Below are positions 23,146-34,085 of a stretch of DNA of 64,000 nucleotides, in pieces. Under the pieces are notes generated by a model. It searched no databases, had not been told where the DNA came from, and saw only the letters and a program-made list of their open reading frames with translations. Both the position numbers and the translations under genes were made by a program. Location: contig WUJK01000012.1 in NCBI GenBank assembly GCA_011317545.1, forward strand, positions 447,001 through 511,000, in the 5' to 3' direction. Origin of the DNA: Coniella vitis (taxonomy: Eukaryota; Ascomycota; Sordariomycetes; Diaporthales; Schizoparmaceae). Each line of letters opens with the position of its first letter. Within the stretch, counting starts at the first letter, position 1.

Positions 23146-24216
23146 TGTTATGGTATCTGTGTGAATGCTCGCGTAGTACTGTAGGATCAGAAGCCGAGGG
23201 AGGAAAAGATGCAGACAACAATCGACACATCAGAACCAGAAATTCACGGCACTTGTCGACAAGGACACCGTTGTGCTTTTAATACCGTCTAGGCCATCAA
23301 TGCTGAATAATTGAGGCTATAGACAAGATCCACTCATGTGTATTATTAATAGCCATCGTCGTTCTTTTCCTACGGCTTCTATCCGATCGCAATCTGCAAG
23401 GGAAGCCCACTTTTGGAAAGCTGTTGATCCCCATATGTGTAGTACTGGCCTGCTTGCCGAGGTCGAAAGCCGGAGGTACCAGTGGAAATAAGGCATGATA
23501 GCGTCAAACGCCTTGTCGTTGCGTCTTGGCTCATCGCCACTCAATGTCTGTGGCAATGTGCCGTCCCTCAGTCGGTCCACTTTAGAAAAGACCCGAATCG
23601 AAGCGCGAGAAGGACCAAGCGCTCCGCGCAGGGAGGTAGTTGTTCCGCTGTGCTACTACGTATAAATTGGCTGGTCAGTACTCCAAAGTCTTGTGGCACG
23701 TTGCCTTTGGCAAAATGTCATAGTAGTGCTGGCATGTGCTGGCGTAGTGAGTATCCCTTGCCTTTCTCTGCCGTGTGAATGTGAGTAGTAGCCAGGCCAG
23801 GTCAGGCGTGAATCAGCAAAGCCACTACTACCCCTTGTCTTGTACTTGGGAGCATTTGTGGTCCATTCCTCTTCTTACAACAATTCCAAGTGAAGGTTGT
23901 GTAGAAATATTCCAAGAGAAAGAGAAAAGAGAACAAAGAAAGAAACAGACAGAGGGATAGAAACTGAGCCATACGTCATCAAGCACCACATCTTCCAAAC
24001 ATGAAAAGACCACATAGTGGTACTGCGTTACGTCGTCCTGGCCTTCGGTTTACGAGGCATATTTCCGAGGCAGGCCATATATCACTGCGAATTGCGCCTA
24101 GTAGGTGAAGATGGCTCACGGGACACACTATACGCACAACAATCAGCAATCCAAGCATTCATTCTATCATCAACGGCACTGAAGTCATAGCTCAAAGAGT
24201 ATCAACTCACCACAAA
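23146..24216. other. Divergent intergenic region, no gene seen
   Basis: This 1.07 kb lies between the start of the OYE gene (minus) and the start of the O-methyltransferase gene (plus). It probably holds both promoters. An A/G-rich stretch lies at about 23908-23960. No frame has a recognisable domain. Confidence 0.45.
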
Positions 24217-25087
24217 ATGCCTGGACATACGGTAGGCCGCCCATGGGCCTGCGCGAAGGGTACAGCCAGCTGACGAGATGTCTAGGACGATGGTTCTCTG
24301 GTGACGCGTTCGGCAGAGGTGCAGCAGCAGCTCCGAGAGCACATCCTGTCGCAGCCGGACGGCAAGTTTGTTGGCAAGCCATGGGACCTTGTGCAAGAAA
24401 TCGAGACGTTTGCCAACGCAAAGAGGTTGCCCATGATCTTCAGGTCTGCCAAGATCCAGACATCAAAGGGCTTTCTGCAGAGCCTTGAGCCCAAGCCCAA
24501 GACTGTAGTGGAATTCGGCACGTTTGTGGGCACATCGGCTGTAGCATGGGCCGCCATTTTGCAGGAATTCCACGGAGCGGATTCCAAGGACATCAAGGTG
24601 TATACGTTTGAGTTTGACGAGAAAGTTGCTACCGTGGCCAAGGACATCATCAAAGCCGCGGGCCTGAACCACATTGTCGAGGTCTTTGTCGGGCCTGGGT
24701 CGGAGAGCCTCAGGCATCTCGTTGCAGAGGGACGATTGCAGCCTGGTCAGGTGGACGTCGTCTTCATCGACCACTGGGAGAAGTACTATTTGTCGGATCT
24801 GAAGCTTGTTGAAGAGCTCAAGCTGTTCCACGTCGGTTCGGCAGCCCTGGCCGATAACACGGACATGCCTGGAGCGCCCGACTACCTGGCATATGTCAAG
24901 AAGGGCGGAGACGGCCCCGTCAAGTACGAGAGCCAGTCACTGCAGTCAAACTCATCGCATAGCCCGGTACGCAACACCAAAGAGCTCCTTTTCTGAACCC
25001 CCTCTCCCCAGTCTATTGCACCTTGACGAGGTACGCTAACATTCGGTCCAGTCTATTGTTGAGGCGAGTAAGGTCGTTGAGGTTTGA
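24217..25087 (+). CDS. Catechol O-methyltransferase-like SAM-dependent methyltransferase
   Basis: Three exons: 24217-24231 (15 nt, five codons), 24286-24966 and 25052-25087 (36 nt), giving 243 residues. Both introns (54 and 86 nt) have good splice signals; the second has GCTAAC before the acceptor. Exon 1 links MPGHT to DDGSLVTRSAEVQQQLREHI. The SAM-binding motif is VVEFGTFVGTSAVAWA. The metal/catechol site is VVFIDHWEKYYLSDLKLVEE followed by ALADNTDMPGAPDYLAYVK, with the Asp-His and Asp-Asn residues of mammalian COMT. The last exon supplies SIVEASKVVEV, the usual C-terminus of fungal homologues; without the splice the frame would end in an unrelated tail. It methylates catechols or similar phenols in the cytosol. 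The substrate is unknown. Confidence 0.88.
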
Positions 25088-25955
25088 CGAGGTTGAGCGG
25101 TCTATCGAGAAACGACTGGATACAACTCAAAGCATATCGTTTAGTCTTTGGAGCACCTTGTGCAGAATTCTGTTAGTCGAGTCGTCAGTAGGAAAGCAAT
25201 GCGGCTTGCCAAAGGCCATGCTGAAGGAATGCAATAACGCCCTAGCCTGGCGGAGATGAAGGGGTTGTTGACTGTTGAACAATAGTCAAGGCTGCTTGTC
25301 TTGCTCGTGAAACCAAACAAGTGAAGAGGTGCTGATTAAAAAATTGGTTATGGACGAGGTCAGAATATTAGAAGCCGTGGGGTTCATCCCAGGGGTCCCT
25401 ATGCCTGCCAACTGTCACTTAGCAAAGTGTCTGCTCATTCTGCCTCCTTCCCTTTACGGTCTTGATCTTCTTATCCTTGTCTCTTTAGTGGTTCAGGGTC
25501 TTCCAGGCCGCCTGTAGCACTGCGGCCTGGCTGGCTAGTTGCTTGGCTAGGCTAGGTCCCCCAAATCAGGCACAAACCCAACTAAGCTTCAGGCTTCTAT
25601 AGCAGAGCTTCTGCGAGCGAATCGCACCCCGCGCTAGCGGGCCGACTCGCCGCTGACAGGCGCCGACACCGCTGAGCGTGAGCTTCGTGTGGCCCGACGA
25701 TAAGCCACGGTTTTGCCATCCGCGACAAATGGTCGGGCCCAACTCAACCGACACTGCGCATTTCCACGAATGACGAACGTCTCACAGCATGCCGCTTGCT
25801 GATCGAGCTGGGCCACTCACCAGCATGGTGAGCCCTTGAGGCTTGCCGTGGGGCTTGGGCCCTCGTATAATTAACTACTCCCCCTCCCAATGTTCGCATT
25901 CGTGTTCTGCGGCACTTGCTCAAGCCTCTCGCCAGTTCCGTCTCGACCGCAAGCC
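25088..25955. other. Intergenic and promoter of the GH1 gene
   Basis: No gene is seen in this 870 bp. A TATA-like element (TATAATT) at 25866 lies 90 bp before the chosen ATG of the GH1 gene. An in-frame ATG at 25890 is only 24 bp from it, which argues against that codon as the start. Confidence 0.45.
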
Positions 25956-27443
25956 ATGAGCTACTCAACCGCCGACTTTGATGCTTCCCTCAAGGGCGCT
26001 CTGCCCGCCGACTTCCACTGGGGCTTTGCAACAGCCGCCGCGCAGGTTGAAGGCGCCTGGAACAAGGACGGCAAAGGGGTCTCCATCTGGGACAAGTGGC
26101 ACCAGGACCCCAAGCGCATCAAGGACGGCAGCACCAACGAGGACGCCGTGCGCTCCTACGACTTCTACAAGCAAGATGTCGCCCGCATGAAGCACTACGG
26201 CGTCACCGCCTACCGCTTCTCGCTGGCTTGGAGCAGGATCGTCCCGCTGGGGGGCAAAGACGACCCCGTCAATGAGCCAGGCATCGCCTACTACAACAGA
26301 CTGATTGACGAGCTGCTGGCCAACGACATTGTTCCCTTTGTCACCTTGTTCCATTGGGACACGCCGCAGGCGCTCGAGGATCGCTACGGGGGCATGCTCG
26401 ACAAGGACCAGTACACGCCTGATTTTGTGCGCTATGCGCGGGTGTGCTTTGAGCGATTTGGCGACCGCGTGAAGCACTGGATCACGTACAACGAGCCTGG
26501 CGTCTACACGCTGGCTGGCTATGCAGCCGGTGTGCACGCCCCAGGGCGGTCGAGCTTCCGTGAGAGGAACGCCGAGGGCGATAGCAGTACGGAGCCCTTT
26601 ACAGTGGCACACACGGAGCTTGTTTCGCACGGATACGTCTGCGATTTGTACAAGAAGGAGTTTCAGCCAGAGCAAAAGGGAACCATCATGATCACGCTCC
26701 ACGGAAACTGGGCAGAGCCCTGGGACGAGAACGACCCCAAGGATGTCGAAGCAGCGGAGCGTGCAAATGAGTTTGAGATTGCATGGTATGCAGACCCTCT
26801 GTACGGCAAGGGCGAGGTCGACTATCCTGCTTCTATGCGCGCACAGCTCGGCGACAGGCTGCCGACGTTCACAGAGGAGGAAAAGAGGCTCATCCGAGGT
26901 AGCAGCGAGTTCTATGGCATGAACTCGTACACGGCATTTTTCGTCAAGAACCGCGGCGACTTGCCGGCTGACATCAATGACCATAAGGGTAATGTGGAGA
27001 TCTTGGACACCAACAAGGCTGGCAAGAGCCGTGGCCTCGAGAGCGATACGCCTTGGTTGCGGACGGCAGAATGGGGCTGGGCGAAGCTCTTGCGTTGGAT
27101 CTGGGGACGGTACGAAACGCCCATCTACATCACCGAGAATGGCACCACGGCACAAGGCGAGCATGAATGGAAAGCAAAGGGCCCCGATGACATCCTGGAG
27201 GACCCGCACCGCATCGACTTCTTCAGCAAGTACCTCAGCGCGGTCGCGAAGGCATCACAAGAGGGCGTTGTCATCAAATCATACTTTGGCTGGACATTTA
27301 CTGATAATTGGGAATGGTCTGCCGGCTTCACAGACCGCTTTGGTGTCACTTGGATCGACTTTGAGTCTCCTGAAAAGACGAGGTATGCGAAGCGGTCTGC
27401 ATACTTTCTCAAAGACTACTTTGGGCACCTTGTGCAGAAGTAA
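25956..27443 (+). CDS. GH1 beta-glucosidase, intracellular type
   Basis: The single exon has 495 residues from ATG 25956. It opens with ALPADFHWGFATAAAQVEGA, the GH1 N-terminal signature, and continues SIWDKW...YDFYKQDVARMKHYGV and YRFSLAWSRI. The acid/base Glu is residue 180 in ITYNEPG and the nucleophile Glu is residue 394 in PIYITENGT. The aglycone-side block SYFGWTFTDNWEWSAGF is also complete. It hydrolyses beta-glucosides such as cellobiose to glucose. An alternative in-frame ATG at 25890 would add 22 residues (MFAFVFCGTCSSLS...), but they make a poor signal peptide. Fungal GH1 enzymes are usually cytosolic, so I keep the shorter form. All catalytic residues are present. Confidence 0.93.
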   Translation: MSYSTADFDASLKGALPADFHWGFATAAAQVEGAWNKDGKGVSIWDKWHQDPKRIKDGSTNEDAVRSYDFYKQDVARMKHYGVTAYRFSLAWSRIVPLGGKDDPVNEPGIAYYNRLIDELLANDIVPFVTLFHWDTPQALEDRYGGMLDKDQYTPDFVRYARVCFERFGDRVKHWITYNEPGVYTLAGYAAGVHAPGRSSFRERNAEGDSSTEPFTVAHTELVSHGYVCDLYKKEFQPEQKGTIMITLHGNWAEPWDENDPKDVEAAERANEFEIAWYADPLYGKGEVDYPASMRAQLGDRLPTFTEEEKRLIRGSSEFYGMNSYTAFFVKNRGDLPADINDHKGNVEILDTNKAGKSRGLESDTPWLRTAEWGWAKLLRWIWGRYETPIYITENGTTAQGEHEWKAKGPDDILEDPHRIDFFSKYLSAVAKASQEGVVIKSYFGWTFTDNWEWSAGFTDRFGVTWIDFESPEKTRYAKRSAYFLKDYFGHLVQK

Positions 27444-28513
27444 GGCCGTGGGGCATCTTGACATTGGATATACATATACACCTGCCATATTTCCCTATTG
27501 TCAAAAACCCAGTACAACTATTTGATGAATGACAAATGCATAATGCGTACCTGAGTGGCCTCGGCATTTTTCAACCGCTCCGGCGCCGCTCATTCTTGTT
27601 TGAAATTCCTGCTACCATGTTTGTGCCGTCTTCGCGTTACCTTTACCAATCTTATCCCCCCTTCTGTGTGGCCCTTATACACTCTTTGGTTCGAAATGAA
27701 GCCCCTTGGCTCTTTTCTCTACTGGCACAACGCTAGCCACGTCATTCGCAGCTCTTGTCTGCGTGGAGGTGGTGTCGTTGCTGTTTTCTGCTCCGCCGTG
27801 ACCCAGCGGAAACGAGGCCTGGTGCTCAATCTCTGGGCTCATGAGACCAACCGAGGACTCGAGAGATTCTTGCTCTTCCGGCTGTAACGATGCTATCTGT
27901 TATGCGACGAAGATGTTTGCCTGGTCAGTTCCCTGGAAAGGAGAGCTGGAGGAGAATGGTTGTGAAAGACGTGTACTTACCGTATGAGACATGTTGTTAT
28001 TATTGTGATTGTGTTTGATCTTTGGTGTTGGTTGGTGGGAAATGGTGGGGCGTAGGTGCTTTACAACAAGTGCATCTGGCTTTTCACGCTTCTGTCGACA
28101 GAAGTTATCGCGAGCGGTGCCGGTATTCAAAGAGATGAAGAGTCCTGCTGTCGACAACATGGACTCGAGAGGATAGGGATATGTCACGACGATATACCTA
28201 TGGGGAAAGCCTCGTCTTATATCACCGCCCGGCTCAGCATAGTTGATATGTACCAACTATAGTACGTATCGATTTGCCCACGACGGGCACCATTCACTAC
28301 CTGACCATTTTGTAGATCATCCGGACTCCCAGTGTAACCCTGGAAATCACTCACATGGTGGGGAGGACCCTTAGAAATCCCGAAAAGCTAAAAACCTGTA
28401 CAAAGAGAGTGAGTGACAATTGATCAAAAAAGGAAAGACCCTGAAAATCAAAGGCCAAGAAAAACAAATATTTAAAAAAAAACAACAAAAGCTAACCACA
28501 TAAAATAAAACTC

Positions 28514-28554
<41 letters not shown>

Positions 28555-30192
28555 GGTCCCAGGTTACTTGGCATGCGCTTTTCCTTGTTCTTCTTCTTCC
28601 CGGACGATACTTTTTTGCTGCCAGGTGACGCCATTGGGCATGGTGACAGCTCAGTCGCTTACGAGGAGGGGCAGCAAGTACCGGGGCTGCTGGGCAACTT
28701 TGGCGCGTGTAGGAGGGGAAAAAAGAAAAAGAAAAAAAGCAGACAAACCTGGATGTTTGGAAAAGACGAAACCCGCAACGTGGAGATTGTTGGTAAGAAT
28801 TTCCCTGTTACTTTCCCTTGTCCTGTAAGTATATATAAGTCCTGTGCTTGTTGCAGTTCTAAGTCTCACGATCTACAATGAGTGCATCCATATCTAGGGA
28901 GCAGGTAAGGCGGATAGGGTTCCCAGATCAATAAATCACGAGGTGAGAAATAAGACAGAGTCGCACGCATGGCGCCACTACGCACAAGGGATTGTATGAT
29001 GGATGGGATGGATGGGTGGGTGGGACGAATTTTGCCGCACAGAGAGACGCCTCCATAGAGCAGTGAGCCTAATGTAGCAACGAGTGCCATAGAACAAGGG
29101 CTTCGTATCCAAAGGAAACCGGGCAAATGACATGATATGATGCGATTTGGGCGCGTGCGAGCAAAATAACAACCATAAAGGTACTTACTGGCTGGCTGTA
29201 AGTGTGTATATACAGCATAAGTTGACGGACACCAAACAGTGACACGCAGGTTTATTATAAATCGAAAGATTTGGTTTGCAATCAGCTTGGCAATTAGTAG
29301 CATTGCTTTCGCAATCGAGCTTTGTGATCTAAAAGGCTTGTCAAAAGGCAAACAAGAGCATACCTCAAAGTTGACCTGGAGGCATCGATCGGATTGCCTC
29401 ATGGGCCTGGAACTTGGACCCTTACTGCACGACGACGTAGGGTACGAGGGTCCGGAACGGGGTCTTGCATGTGAGAGCGGGGGATCTGGCAGTCCCTATG
29501 ACGAGGAAGTTGCCTCTATACATAGTAATTAAGTTGCACGTGAAGGATTAATTTGTTCGCTCTTTGGTTTATTAGTTGGGCAGGCTTAGACCGTCACTTG
29601 CTCGTTTACATCCATAATAATCATTGTGTTTTGTCACATGCGTGCTCTGTCATCCAGCGAGCGGAAAAAAGAATGTACTGACCTGCTTATTAATAGCGCC
29701 GTCTTCTTCGCCCCATCTTGGGACCCCCAGCGCGTTTACTGAACTACCCACTATAACCCTTCCATCACACTTTCTACGCCGATACACGCCTAAAGGACTG
29801 CTGCGGGCAGTGCGCACCATGCTGAGCCTTGTGAAAGGGGCTGTACAGCCCCCGTGAGCGCTTGAACAAGAGCCACAAGCACAAGTTGAGTTATTTGTAT
29901 TATAGTGCAAGTGAGTACAGCGTACGTACGCTGCTGACCACCACAGTCTTGGCTCCCTGCAGCGAGCGCAGGGCCCCATCGATCCAACCGCCTAACCGCC
30001 TAACCAGATTCGCGGGTGCTGTGGGGTTCGTTATTCGATATTCGATAACGAGCGAGCAAGACTCTTGGTCTGCACTCCGGTATATACAAAGTGAGATAGA
30101 TGATTACGACCCAGCCACACAGGCGCAGTAAGGAAGACGGGGGCCGCGCTTACGACTCGCTTTCCTTCACTTTGCGATAGGAATTGGGATCG
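27444..30192. other. Gene-poor region with a 39-nt poly-A run
   Basis: I find no secure gene here. An A-rich stretch at about 28380-28514 leads into 39 consecutive A residues (28515-28553). Just after it a 102-codon plus frame (28573-28881) has splice-like signals but no recognised family. Short frames at 29239-29532 and 29624-29857 also lack domains. Confidence 0.45.
28515..28553. repeat. Poly-A homopolymer, 39 nt
   Basis: Thirty-nine uninterrupted A bases are preceded by about 130 bp of A-rich DNA. It could be a retroposed tail or simple-repeat expansion, and the exact length may be an assembly artefact. Confidence 0.9.
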
Positions 30193-30798
30193 ATGGGATT
30201 ATTCCCAATGGCCCTGGAGGGAGGATGTTCGCTCGGCCTGCTGATAAAAGGCCACAGCGGCACCTGGTTTGCGCTTCCAGGCGGGTTTGGATTTGCTGAC
30301 CTTTTCTTTTTTTTCTCTTCCTTGTTGGTTCGCATTAACTTCATCCTTACCGCAATGAAAATGTGCTTTCGCAAGGCAAGTTCTGCGCTCACATGGGTTC
30401 CCAGATTCTTGATTGCTGGACATGTTTTCACTTTCTTGTGGGCATTCCTTCTAACAGAAAAGATTGTATCGCAGTCGGGCTACACAGACGACGATGAGAA
30501 GCTGGCAGCGAGAAGACGCGTTCGTCCTCGCTCACCCATAGAAACGGGCAGCAAATATCACCTGCACAATGCTACGCAGCAGCAAACAACCGAAGCGCAA
30601 AGCCAAGACGCCATAGTCAGTGCCACGAGTAGCAATATAAATGATAACACCACCGTTACGACGGGACAGCAGCAAGCACAACAACATGCATATGGTGGGA
30701 CGTATCACTCGCACGGCTACCACCACGACGGCGTCCACGTGGGCGGCGGCTATGATCTGGGGAGCACGGGGCACCATGATGGAGGAGGCGGGGCCTGA
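30193..30798 (+). CDS. Small hypothetical protein with one membrane segment and His/Gly-rich tail
   Basis: The frame is open from ATG 30193 (201 residues). A second ATG at 30355 would give a 147-residue protein beginning MKMCFRKASSALTWVPRFLI, which looks like the better start. It has a hydrophobic segment (FLIAGHVFTFLWAFLLT), a charged stretch (DDDEKLAARRRVRPRSP), a Gln/Thr/Asn-rich middle, and a C-terminus full of His, Gly and Tyr (HSHGYHHDGVHVGGGYD). I do not recognise a family. The transmembrane segment followed by a polar tail suggests a small membrane-anchored protein. Coding status is uncertain. Confidence 0.35.
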   Translation: MGLFPMALEGGCSLGLLIKGHSGTWFALPGGFGFADLFFFFSSLLVRINFILTAMKMCFRKASSALTWVPRFLIAGHVFTFLWAFLLTEKIVSQSGYTDDDEKLAARRRVRPRSPIETGSKYHLHNATQQQTTEAQSQDAIVSATSSNINDNTTVTTGQQQAQQHAYGGTYHSHGYHHDGVHVGGGYDLGSTGHHDGGGGA

Positions 30799-31357
30799 GG
30801 GCGGCTTTGTGGTTTGCTGGCGATGGGCGACGAGGATGTTATTGCAAGGCTACCTCTATTGGTGTCTGGGAAACCATGGAGTCATGTGTACTTATAATAG
30901 AGGGCTTAATAGTAGGGAGCAGGTCATGCTGATTGCAGAGGGTTCTCGAGCCCACAAAGCCCGTTGAGGCGAATCGTAAGAACAAGGTCGCAATGAAACG
31001 AACACAAATTCATTAGAGACATGTACGTAGTCACTTTCGCGTGTGTCAATGGTGAAACCACCATTCATTTTCTACTGGCTGGCTGGCAAGTGAATATCCG
31101 GAACCCCGTGTCTTCTTGAGCCCAGGTCAGAACGCAATAATAGACTGACAATACTCGGGTAGTAGCGTCTCATCGCAAAGCAGAGGGGATCGACATATAG
31201 CATTACCTCCAATCACTATTGCATGCAATATCCTGAAAGAATAAATACATCCTTAGGTAATGATTCTTACTATGCTTCTATGGTACAAGCATTGGAAAGG
31301 AGCCAAGGGCACTGGCTATAATGTGTTGGTGCATCAGAAAAACACATCAACTAAATA
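30799..31357. other. Intergenic, no gene seen
   Basis: About 560 bp lie between the small hypothetical gene and the tRNA gene. Nothing recognisable. Confidence 0.5.
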
Positions 31358-31428
31358 GCGCAAATGGTTTAGTGGTAAAATCCATCGTTGCCATCGATGG
31401 GCCCCCGGTTCGATTCCGGGTTTGCGCA
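31358..31428 (+). tRNA. tRNA-Gly (anticodon GCC)
   Basis: The 71-nt sequence folds as a full cloverleaf. The acceptor stem pairs GCGCAAA (31358-31364) with TTTGCGC (31421-31427), with discriminator A at 31428. The anticodon stem CATCG/CGATG encloses loop TTGCCAT with anticodon GCC at 31390-31392. The T arm CCCGG-TTCGATT-CCGGG is perfect. The internal promoter is present as an A box near 31365-31375 and a B box (GGTTCGATTCC) at 31407-31417. There is no intron. A TTTT at 31432-31435 is the likely RNA polymerase III stop. Confidence 0.97.
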
Positions 31429-31474
31429 CTCTTTTGGACATTTTCCTTTTTCTCCATAGTCTTAGCCCTCCACA

Positions 31475-31505
31475 TCGATGTTTGTTTGCGCATTTATATG
31501 TGGTC

Positions 31506-31540
<35 letters not shown>

Positions 31541-31579
31541 GTTCAACTGGTATTTTTTATAGGGGACAAGCTACCAATA
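31475..31579. repeat. Dispersed repeat copy A with poly-T run
   Basis: TCGATGTTTGTT, then ATTTATATG-TGG-CAT, a T run of 30, GGTTCAACTG and later GACAAGCTACCAAT also occur in diverged form, in the same order and orientation, at 40214-40363. The first 35 bases match at roughly 85 percent by eye with a small gap. Confidence 0.45.
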
Positions 31580-34043
31580 TTTTCTTGTAAGGGTATGTCT
31601 CTTGTTATATCTTCTGAATAGTTTAAACACATTGATCGGCATCGATATAATATCCTCCTCGGTATTAACCTCATCACTCCGTTCCGTGAATCACATCAAA
31701 CAGCCCTCAGGTGGATACCATGCGGCTCGGGAGATCCCTGTACCAGGGAGCCGCAGAAGTCACGACATGCGATATCTTGGAGAATGCTATTCGCTTTGTG
31801 GATTCGAACGACGCATAGTATTCCAACACCAGCTGGCACGAATTGCTAGATTCCAACCTCGAATTGCTCGCTTTCAGCAACGATTTGGAAGCTCTCTCTT
31901 TCCAGTTGTGTTTAGGGATTCCCACGTGCCGAACCTCCACCGGGGAGTCTTCGATCTTCCTTCATTTTCAAAAGACATAGGTGTGATTTAACGACAACTC
32001 AGACGTAATCATTCGAAGAGCTCAGTCCTCGATGGTCTCTATGGGGAAGACTTAAGTATAGGTAGCTACGATCTAGTATTTCTAGTCGCCCAAGGAGTCG
32101 GTAGTTCTGTTATATTGCCGTTGGCACTTTCGATCTTCGCAAGGCGAGGGTCTGATAATGAAGGCAAGGCTCGAGGTTCCAGTAGAAGCTGAATTGCGAT
32201 CGCGCAAGGAAGATCAACCTCGTCTGAAAGCTCACCCGAAACTCACAAGTAGAATGGACTTCTCCTTATCTCACGAGCCTGTTGGAGCTTGAGGGAACTG
32301 CTGTGACGGATGACAGTTCGGCTGACGGCAAACGAGTAAGCCAGAGGAGTGCATATATTTGGAACACCAACTTATCTGCAATAAATCCGAAGCCCCCATA
32401 TGGTCTGGTTATACGGATGGATTCGAAGCCGGCATACATGTTTCCCAAAAGAAGGAATGGTTTGAACATCGGTCTAGTGAAGAAAATACACGACCCTCTT
32501 CAGGGGAATAATACGCAAGGAGTCTCACCGCACCCTCAGCAAACCGCTCTTGTTGAATTGGTTCTTTCCCCTGAAGATTATGATAGAATTACTCTCAAGC
32601 TTACTTTCAACTTTGGCCTAAGTCCCTCTGGTCCCCATATGAAGACGTTTCGATCGATAAATATGATCCAAGACGAAAATTAACACGGTCAAGCCTAGCA
32701 ATAGCTAAGTCAAAGTTTGGAATCACCAATATTTCAAAGCCCTCGCGAACGCGTATGTTTGCCTTCTCAGCTCAAGTACAGATAAGCAGCGCATACATGC
32801 GTACACTTTCTATCAACATTTTCTAGCAAGATGAAACAATTTGGAACCTTGGTAGAAGGATTAATATGTATCTATTGCTGAGATTTCCCGAGGGAAGCAG
32901 TTTTGCAATCTTCACTTGAGAGAAAGGCTAGGTTCTAAAGTTGTTAAATGTTTAATGCTAAATACAGATACCTGAACTAGCAGGGTTAGGGTATGATTCG
33001 CTCTGTGTAGTGTCCCTTTACGCAGTGTGACTTAGATACCGCTATTCATTTGTATTTCCTTTGTATCAGAACTTAGACAACACAACACACTCATTTTTTT
33101 TTACCTTAATATTCGACCTGATTCACAGAGACTATACTCATCGAAAGTATTATTCCCAACTCATTGGGAGGGTTAATATCGAATCATTCGTGAATGGAAT
33201 TGAACGCTTCATTAGGCATCAGTTGCATGGTGGTATCTTAGTAATATACGCATATTTGATTTAGGAGAATGTAATCAGACTAATCGTCCAAACTAAAAAC
33301 ACAGCTCTGCTCTGAATCGATGTGGAATTCAAGATTTAAGGGAATGTCCACGCTACACAGGTGGGTAGGGACGGCTCGTTGATGACTTCCAAGGTTGAAG
33401 AGCACACAGTCAACAATCGTCAAGCAGCCGCTTCAGCGTCTTGTCCCTCCTTTTGGGCATTATCTGCGACCATGCTGAGTCAGATGAGATCTTCGTAAAA
33501 GGCTACTGGGAGTGTACCTTGTTTGCTCTGAGTCTGCCTCATAGACTTGACCTTTTCTCGCAATATCGTCGCCCCCAGACCCGGATTCCGCGCTAAGTGA
33601 CATTGCGAGCTCGTGGGGATCCTTGTGCCCGTGGGCGACCCCGTGAACTACTGAACATGGCTGAGCGAGGGTTCCGAGTACAGAGGATACGTAAGCTGGG
33701 AAAGCTGAGAAGTGTCCATTTGTGACGACAGTGTGACTCGGAGGACGCCCAGCAGAACGAACAAGTGGCGGGTGTTTTTGTGCGTGAAGCGCAGCTTGCT
33801 GCTTGCTGCTTCCTGCTGCACAACAGTGGATCTGAGAGGCACCCCTTGAAGTCCCGAGGCTCTGCCGGCCACCGTGGCATCCCAAGCACACCACGGAGCC
33901 TTCCGTACACTGCGACATTACTTTCCAATGTGGTGGCGTTGCCGGCGGGCCTCCTGCAGTGCTTCCTCGGCCAGCTGGTGAAAGAAAGGAGCGGACGACA
34001 CGACTGCAACCGTTGACACGTCTCCTTGGTGGGAATCGTGTTG

Positions 34044-34044
<1 letters not shown>

Positions 34045-34083
<39 letters not shown>
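34045..34083. repeat. Poly-T homopolymer, 39 nt
   Basis: Thirty-nine uninterrupted T bases, the same length as the A run at 28515-28553 but on the other strand sense. The flanks of the two runs do not look alike. Confidence 0.9.

Positions 34084-34085
<2 letters not shown>

Noticed and set aside
28573..28881. A plus frame after the poly-A run, reading DTFLLPGDAIGHG, with possible introns
   Set aside because: I briefly considered an exosome Csl4-like N-terminus because of the LPGD motif. The rest does not match, and the product would be too short. Left unassigned.
32282..32683. A 133-codon plus frame in AT-richer DNA
   Set aside because: No recognisable domain, intron-linked extension or signal peptide. 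It could be a gene remnant, but I cannot support it.
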